Shown: piece by piece, positions 60,072-64,000 of the stretch
Numbering within the stretch: the stretch's first letter is position 1
Layout of the letters: each line of letters starts with the position of its first letter
NCBI RefSeq assembly: GCF_046244365.1
Contig: NZ_CP176395.1
Span: forward strand, 8,494,001-8,558,000
Source of the DNA: Paenibacillus_V sp046244365
GTDB lineage: Bacteria > Bacillota > Bacilli > Paenibacillales > NBRC-103111
Direction: 5' to 3'
Length of the DNA stretch: 64,000 nt
Notes under the pieces: generated by a model
Told to the model about the DNA's origin: nothing
The model's input: only the letters and a program-made list of their open reading frames with translations
Database searches by the model: none
Program-made: the position numbers and the translations under genes

Positions 60072-61052
60072 TTGAATATTTCCATCGTCATCCTACTCGC
60101 CTTGATTCTTACTTCGGGCTTCGCTAATGAACCTGCATACGATGCATCCGACAGGAGCGGCCGTTCCGTGCCGATTCCTTCCTTCCGGCCCTCCGCGGTC
60201 GGTGACCCGTCTAAGCCTGCTCCCCCGCCAAACGAGCCGGAACAACCCGAAGTGCCGCAGCTGAAGCCTTCCGAGTATGGCGAACCTACGGGCAAATGGT
60301 TCCGTAAGAGCAGCGGAAACGAAGACCCTTTTAGCCATTTACCTCAAAAAGAAACGAATGAAACGGCTGGGGAGGGCTCCATCCGGTTCACGGTACTCCC
60401 TGTTCACCATCCGGGGACGGAGCTTCAGGTTCGGGTCGATCAAGCTCCCCCCGCACATTTGAAAATGCGTCTTCAGCTGACGAAGCGCGGTACGGACTTC
60501 CAGCGAACGGCTCTTCTGAAGGAACGTACACTGACAAAGAATGCGCTCTGGAAATTGAACTTGTTTCCCGAACGTTTACCGGATGAGGATGACTCTATCT
60601 ATGTGGTAAGCGCCGAGCTGCTGGGAGAGGATGGAACGGTAGAGGATACGGCAACAAGGACGATCGTCGTCCCGAAAGACCCGAAGCAAAGCAGCCCCGA
60701 GCTGACCTTAAACGCCGGACTGTTCATCGGCAGTAGCGAATACAAACCAGGCGATGAATTGATTATGACGGTCAAAAATGCGGGGTCTACCACCCTAGTG
60801 ACAGGGAAATATTATCAGATCGAAAAATTGGACACGGGCAAATGGCGGAAAATAACATTCGATGCACTCTTTGATGCGATAGCCATTTATGTTAAGCCGG
60901 GGACTCTATATGTGCATTCCGTTCACCTTCCCGATCTCGAGGAAGGACGTTATCGGATCGTCAAAACGATTCAAGTGAAAGATACATCCATGAACGTCGC
61001 ATTGGCAGGAGTTTACCGTTCGGAAATAATCTGGCTATATAAGTTGAACTAA
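60072..61052 (+). CDS. Secreted protein with bacterial Ig-like C-terminal domain
   Basis: A 326-residue exported protein. A short signal (NISIVILLALILTSGFA) precedes a Pro-rich linker (about residues 40-75) and two beta regions; the last ~110 residues (from LFIGSSEYKPGDELIMTVKN) resemble the bacterial Ig-like domain of the Big_14 type, with YQIEKLDTGKWRK and EEGRYRIVKTI. The function is unknown; partner of the membrane protein before it is likely. The start is TTG 60072 after CAGGAGG. The end of the gene (WLYKLN) lies within the arm of a 199-nt palindrome. Confidence 0.78.
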   Translation: MNISIVILLALILTSGFANEPAYDASDRSGRSVPIPSFRPSAVGDPSKPAPPPNEPEQPEVPQLKPSEYGEPTGKWFRKSSGNEDPFSHLPQKETNETAGEGSIRFTVLPVHHPGTELQVRVDQAPPAHLKMRLQLTKRGTDFQRTALLKERTLTKNALWKLNLFPERLPDEDDSIYVVSAELLGEDGTVEDTATRTIVVPKDPKQSSPELTLNAGLFIGSSEYKPGDELIMTVKNAGSTTLVTGKYYQIEKLDTGKWRKITFDALFDAIAIYVKPGTLYVHSVHLPDLEEGRYRIVKTIQVKDTSMNVALAGVYRSEIIWLYKLN

Positions 61053-61233
61053 TAGATAAGGGAGACAGAATGAAATGGAGAAAGGGAATTGCCTTGCAGC
61101 GAGTTTTGGCTTTGCGTTTCTCCCTTCCGAAGGCCCATCCAATGAGAGAAACGCAAAACAAGATGTTTGAAGCGGCAAGGCAATCCCTTTCGGAATGAAA
61201 TGGACTCCCCATTCATTGGTTCAACTTATATAG
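61035..61233. repeat. Long imperfect palindrome at the end of the Ig-like gene
   Basis: Outer arms CTATATAAGTTGAAC (61035-61049) and GTTCAACTTATATAG (61219-61233) are perfect complements. Inner arms GAAAGGGAATTGCCTTGC (61080) and GCAAGGCAATCCCTTTC (61175) differ by one base; the innermost pair TTTGCGTTTCTC (61111) and GAGAAACGCAAA (61146) is perfect, with a 23-nt loop. A direct repeat GAATGAAATGGA (61068 and 61193) lies within. The whole folds into one hairpin of nearly 200 nt. The left outer arm codes for the last residues of the Ig-like protein. Confidence 0.85.
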
Positions 61234-61390
61234 AACGAAAAAGGCTGTCGTTATATGAGCGGAACCGAATGTGCCCGTCCCATAAAGACAAACAAAGAAG
61301 CCTCCAAAACCACTATCAAAGTGGCAATGGAAGCTTCTTTTTCTGTGAATTCAGCAGTCGAAGCATGCCCCAAACCTCATAATTCCCGAA
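61053..61390. other. Interval after the Ig-like gene
   Basis: It holds the right three-quarters of the 199-nt palindrome and a bidirectional terminator (61294-61341). No gene is seen. Confidence 0.6.
61294..61341. terminator. Terminator between Ig-like and symporter genes
   Basis: AAAGAAGC/GCTTCTTT, TCCA/TGGA and CCACT/AGTGG stems with a short loop. It serves both directions. Confidence 0.85.
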
Positions 61391-62923
61391 TCAATGTACT
61401 TCCTGCATTCCCGTATTGGCTCTCACCATGATTTCATCGTACTTCTTATCATCCCGTTTGGTGGAGAGCAAGGTGCCGACGAAGGCTCCTGCAAACCCTA
61501 GCGGGATGGATATAATGCCCGGGTTGGTAAGGGAAATGAGCGGCGTACCCACGAAAATCGCCTTGCCGGCCACCGGATCCCATACGTTCGGGCTGATCAT
61601 GACCAGCGCCAAAGCGCCGATCAAGCCGACAAGCATGCCTGTCACGGCTCCAGCCGTATTGAAGCGCCGCCAAAACACGGTGAACACGAGCACCGGCAGA
61701 TTGGCGCTTGCCGCAACGGCGAATGCCAGCGCAACCAGGAAAGCTACGTTCATCTTCTGGGCGAACAGCGCCAGCACAATGGAAATGAGCGCCACGCCGA
61801 CGGATGCCAGCTTCGCGGACCGAACCTGCTCCTTCTCCGACGCCTTCCCCTTACGGACGATGTGGCCGTAGAAATCATGGGCGAATGCCGAAGCTGCGGA
61901 TAAGACGAGGCCTGCAACTACGGCAAGAATCGTTGCAAAGGCCACAGCCGAAACGAATGCGAACAGGAAGTCCCCGCCGAGCGTTTTGGCAAGAAGAGGT
62001 GCCGCCATATTGCCTGCCGCATTCGCATTTATGATGACATCGTTGCCGACGAATGCAGCCGCTCCAAAACCTAGGAACACCGTCATCACATAAAACAGCC
62101 CGATAATCCATGTCGCGACAACAACCGACTTTCTGGCGGTTTGGGCATCTTTCACGGTAAAGAAACGAATGAGGATATGCGGAAGCCCCGCCGTGCCTAA
62201 AACAAGCGCCAGATTGAGCGATATCGTATCCAGCCCGTTCTTGAACTTGTTCCCCGGATTCAGGAACGCTTCCTTGAGGGGCGTTGCGGTACGCATCTGC
62301 TCGAACATATGAAAGATATTGAAATCGAATTTAGCGAATACGATCAAAGAAATGATGAATGTACCCGCCAGCAGCAGGACGCATTTAATAATTTGCACCC
62401 AGCTCGTCGCCGTCATCCCGCCGAACACCACATAAACCGTCATAAGGAGGCCGACGATCAGTACGGAGGTCGTATAGTCCAGTCCGAGGAGCAGCTTGAT
62501 CAGCGCTCCCGCTCCGACCAATTGGGCGATCATATAGAAGATCGAGATCGTAATCGAATTCAGCGCGGCGACCCCCCGCACCTTCTTGTCGTCGAACCGT
62601 GCCGCGATCATATCCGCCATCGTATATTTACCCAAATTGCGCAGCGGCTCGGCAATCAAATAGAGCACGACGAGATAAGCGACAAGAAAGCCGATGCTGT
62701 AGAAGAACCCGTCAAAACCATAGAGCGCCACCATCCCGGCTATTCCCAAGAAGGAAGCCGCAGACATATAATCGCCGGCGATGGCAAGCCCGTTCTGCCA
62801 GCCGGTCAAGCCGCCTCCGGCCGTATAGAACTCGCTGGCCGTTTTCGTCTTCCTAGCCGCATAATACGTGATGACAAGCGTCCCCGCTACGATGGCCAGA
62901 AATAATAGAAATGCCGTGTTCAT
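61391..62923 (-). CDS. actP: Sodium/solute symporter, acetate-type (ActP-like)
   Basis: A 510-residue member of the solute:sodium symporter family with about thirteen helices. AGGGLTGWQNGLAIAGDYMS near residue 35 and GTAGLPHILIRFFTVKDAQT near 244 are the family motifs. Its match with a DUF485 protein gene directly upstream (3-base gap) is the arrangement of E. coli yjcH-actP, which takes up acetate and related short acids. The start is ATG 62923 with AAGGCGGG. A LytTR-type regulator gene upstream on the same strand may control it. Confidence 0.9.
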   Translation of the reverse strand: MNTAFLLFLAIVAGTLVITYYAARKTKTASEFYTAGGGLTGWQNGLAIAGDYMSAASFLGIAGMVALYGFDGFFYSIGFLVAYLVVLYLIAEPLRNLGKYTMADMIAARFDDKKVRGVAALNSITISIFYMIAQLVGAGALIKLLLGLDYTTSVLIVGLLMTVYVVFGGMTATSWVQIIKCVLLLAGTFIISLIVFAKFDFNIFHMFEQMRTATPLKEAFLNPGNKFKNGLDTISLNLALVLGTAGLPHILIRFFTVKDAQTARKSVVVATWIIGLFYVMTVFLGFGAAAFVGNDVIINANAAGNMAAPLLAKTLGGDFLFAFVSAVAFATILAVVAGLVLSAASAFAHDFYGHIVRKGKASEKEQVRSAKLASVGVALISIVLALFAQKMNVAFLVALAFAVAASANLPVLVFTVFWRRFNTAGAVTGMLVGLIGALALVMISPNVWDPVAGKAIFVGTPLISLTNPGIISIPLGFAGAFVGTLLSTKRDDKKYDEIMVRANTGMQEVH

Positions 62924-62926
62924 CGA

Positions 62927-63256
62927 TTATCCCGCCTTTCGTTCGCTTGGTTTCGATTCCGCCTTAATTTGCTCCGACAACGCATCGAACTCGGCCGCTT
63001 TACGCGAATATAACGAGCATAGCACCCAGGTCATGACGAACTGCGCAAAAGCAAACACCCACGCCCATGTAATCGAGCCTATTGCATTCTCATTCAGCAC
63101 CTTCGTGTACGAAGTCATAATCGGAAGGATGAAATAAAACACCAAGAAGAAAATAGCCATCGGTAAAATAAACCGCTTTTTCTTTGCCATCAGCCTCTGG
63201 AATAATTCAGATTTCACGATGTCGCTGTAAGGAGTCTGCCCGGATTGTTCCTTCAT
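62927..63256 (-). CDS. DUF485 family membrane protein (YjcH-like)
   Basis: A 109-residue protein with two transmembrane helices (FILPMAIFFLVFYFILPI and ITWAWVFAFAQFVMTWVL) and basic ends: the DUF485 layout. The family accompanies ActP-type symporters. The start is ATG 63256, 5-6 nt after AGGAGGG; the ATG just before (63259) is too close. The stop is 3 bases before the symporter start, so they are coupled. A promoter and a cre site lie upstream at 63300-63318. Confidence 0.88.
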   Translation of the reverse strand: MKEQSGQTPYSDIVKSELFQRLMAKKKRFILPMAIFFLVFYFILPIMTSYTKVLNENAIGSITWAWVFAFAQFVMTWVLCSLYSRKAAEFDALSEQIKAESKPSERKAG

Positions 63257-63299
63257 CATTTCCCTCCTAAACGATCTAATCCATTTCGATAGCACCACT

Positions 63300-63318
63300 T
63301 TGTAAGCGCTTAATTATA
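63300..63318 (-). promoter_or_regulatory. Candidate cre site overlapping the -10 of the DUF485-actP operon
   Basis: TTGTAAGCGCTTAAT (63300-63314) matches cre at 14 of 15 positions, next to TATAAT on the minus strand (63318-63313). Repression by CcpA of an acetate-uptake operon would fit. Confidence 0.6.
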
Positions 63319-63390
63319 GTAGCACGAGTGCTCCGATTCCATGCGATTCTCGGCGCGAAATGTCATAAATCGTTCCTCAATCTCAAAAAA

Positions 63391-63418
63391 ACAAGCCCGA
63401 ACCGCCGTTCAGGCTTGT
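63391..63418 (-). terminator. Terminator of the LytTR regulator gene
   Basis: ACAAGCC/GGCTTGT and GAAC/GTTC stems with a CGCC loop, and a U-run on the minus strand. Confidence 0.85.
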
Positions 63419-64000
63419 CTACTTGCCTTCCAGCCGTTTGATCAGCCCCTTGGCCGCCACCCGCGACAAAGGAATCCGGCTGCGCTTGGCGTCCTTCAGG
63501 ATGACGTTATAAGCACCGTTAAACCAAGGCTCGATTTCGTCGATGAAGTCGAGGTTGACCAGATAGCTGCGATGGGTTCGAAAAAAAGAATGCCCGATCA
63601 GCTTTTCCTCCAGCTCTTGAAGCGTCTGTCTCGTCGTATGCGTCTGCCCGCCCTCCAGATGAATCAGCGTCAGTTTCTCTTCTTTAACGGCATAGCCGAT
63701 TCTCGCCGGATCGACAACGACCATGCGGCTGCCGTCATCTACCAATAATTTCGGTTTGTTTGCAAATAAGGAGGTTTTGATGGCAGGCGCTTGCGCGGGC
63801 ACCGCTGCATAAACGGACGGCTTCACGGTATCGCCAGGTGCTGCCCGCATTTTGCGGATCCGTTGCAGGGTTTGTCGAAGACGCTCCTCGTCATACGGCT
63901 TCAACAAATAATCGGCCGCTTCAAGCTTGAACGCTTCTACGGCGTATTGCTCGTAAGCCGTTGCAAAGACAATAAAGGGTCTCGGATCGAGGTTCATCAG
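63419..64000 (-). CDS. LytTR-family response regulator, N-terminus cut by window end
   Basis: At least 193 residues are in view; the frame is open through base 64000. The receiver end is visible (FIVFATAYEQYAVEAFKLEA ADYLLKPYD in two stretches, with the Lys of the active site), then a linker and a LytTR DNA-binding domain (FFRTHRSYLVNLDFIDEIEP). The phosphorylated Asp lies outside the window. LytTR regulators pair with 5TM or Cache histidine kinases; the kinase is probably further upstream. The adjacent DUF485-actP operon may be its target. Confidence 0.9.
   Translation of the reverse strand: MMNLDPRPFIVFATAYEQYAVEAFKLEAADYLLKPYDEERLRQTLQRIRKMRAAPGDTVKPSVYAAVPAQAPAIKTSLFANKPKLLVDDGSRMVVVDPARIGYAVKEEKLTLIHLEGGQTHTTRQTLQELEEKLIGHSFFRTHRSYLVNLDFIDEIEPWFNGAYNVILKDAKRSRIPLSRVAAKGLIKRLEGK

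Overview
The window is one contiguous stretch of a spore-forming Gram-positive chromosome, most likely Paenibacillaceae (Paenibacillus or a close relative). The reasons are Bacillus-type genes (ywhD, ywqB-ywqA, CotB-like spore coat genes, NlpC/P60 under a ydaO-type riboswitch, DUF1836, DUF421), strong purine-rich Shine-Dalgarno sites with frequent TTG and GTG starts, many intrinsic terminators, and a GC content that looks to be in the mid-fifties by eye. I see no rRNA, tRNA, phage, transposase or CRISPR. The window cuts a class A penicillin-binding protein at the left edge and a LytTR response regulator at the right edge.

Layout. 1-4.4 kb: end of the PBP, an EcsC-family protein, a glycine-rich coat-like protein, and an MFS-type transporter bracketed by two copies of a hairpin element. 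4.4-6.9 kb: a DUF1836 regulator and a CNNM/CorC-type membrane protein, divergently transcribed from two promoters that carry the same palindromic operator. 7-10.5 kb: YwhD, a membrane-anchored M1 peptidase and a membrane protein. 10.6-12 kb: a pirin and a MarR regulator with matching operators. 12.2-12.8 kb: c-di-AMP riboswitch and NlpC/P60 endopeptidase. 12.9-17.5 kb: FAD oxidoreductase, LacI-type regulator and DUF4127 protein, which look like one regulon. 17.6-20.5 kb: GyrI-like protein, a secreted alpha/beta hydrolase and a small DMT-type transporter. 20.5-23.2 kb: a four-gene operon resembling part of the E. coli yjf cluster (DUF350, glutathionylspermidine-synthase-like ATP-grasp ligase, Ser/Gly-rich lipoprotein, unknown protein).

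23.3-36.7 kb: GNAT, a small membrane protein, DinB/DUF1572, a TPR-glycosyltransferase with a secreted dockerin-like protein, ywqB-ywqA, DUF421, RluF and an M3 oligoendopeptidase. 37-43 kb: spore-surface genes (two CotB-like proteins, a tiny membrane protein, a collagen-like protein) mixed with a DinB protein, an FGGY sugar kinase and methionine aminopeptidase. 43.7-46.2 kb: a sigma-54-type activator with a degenerate Walker A motif, then about 780 bp of intergenic repeats. 46.2-50.7 kb: NagZ-type glycosidase and the two-step proline-to-glutamate pathway. 51-57 kb: MORN-repeat protein, DUF72, chemoreceptor and DUF2339 protein. 57.3-61.2 kb: overlapping small Cys-rich coiled-coil genes, a large membrane protein and an Ig-like secreted protein that ends inside a roughly 200-nt palindrome. 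61.4-64 kb: ActP-type symporter, DUF485 protein and the LytTR regulator.

The strongest candidates for undescribed biology are the DUF1836 twin-operator switch, the yjf-like amidoligase operon, the palindrome at the end of the Ig-like gene, the repeat array at 45.5-46.1 kb, the hairpin elements flanking the MFS gene, and the overlapping coiled-coil genes. All reading was by eye; no alignment or database search was run.
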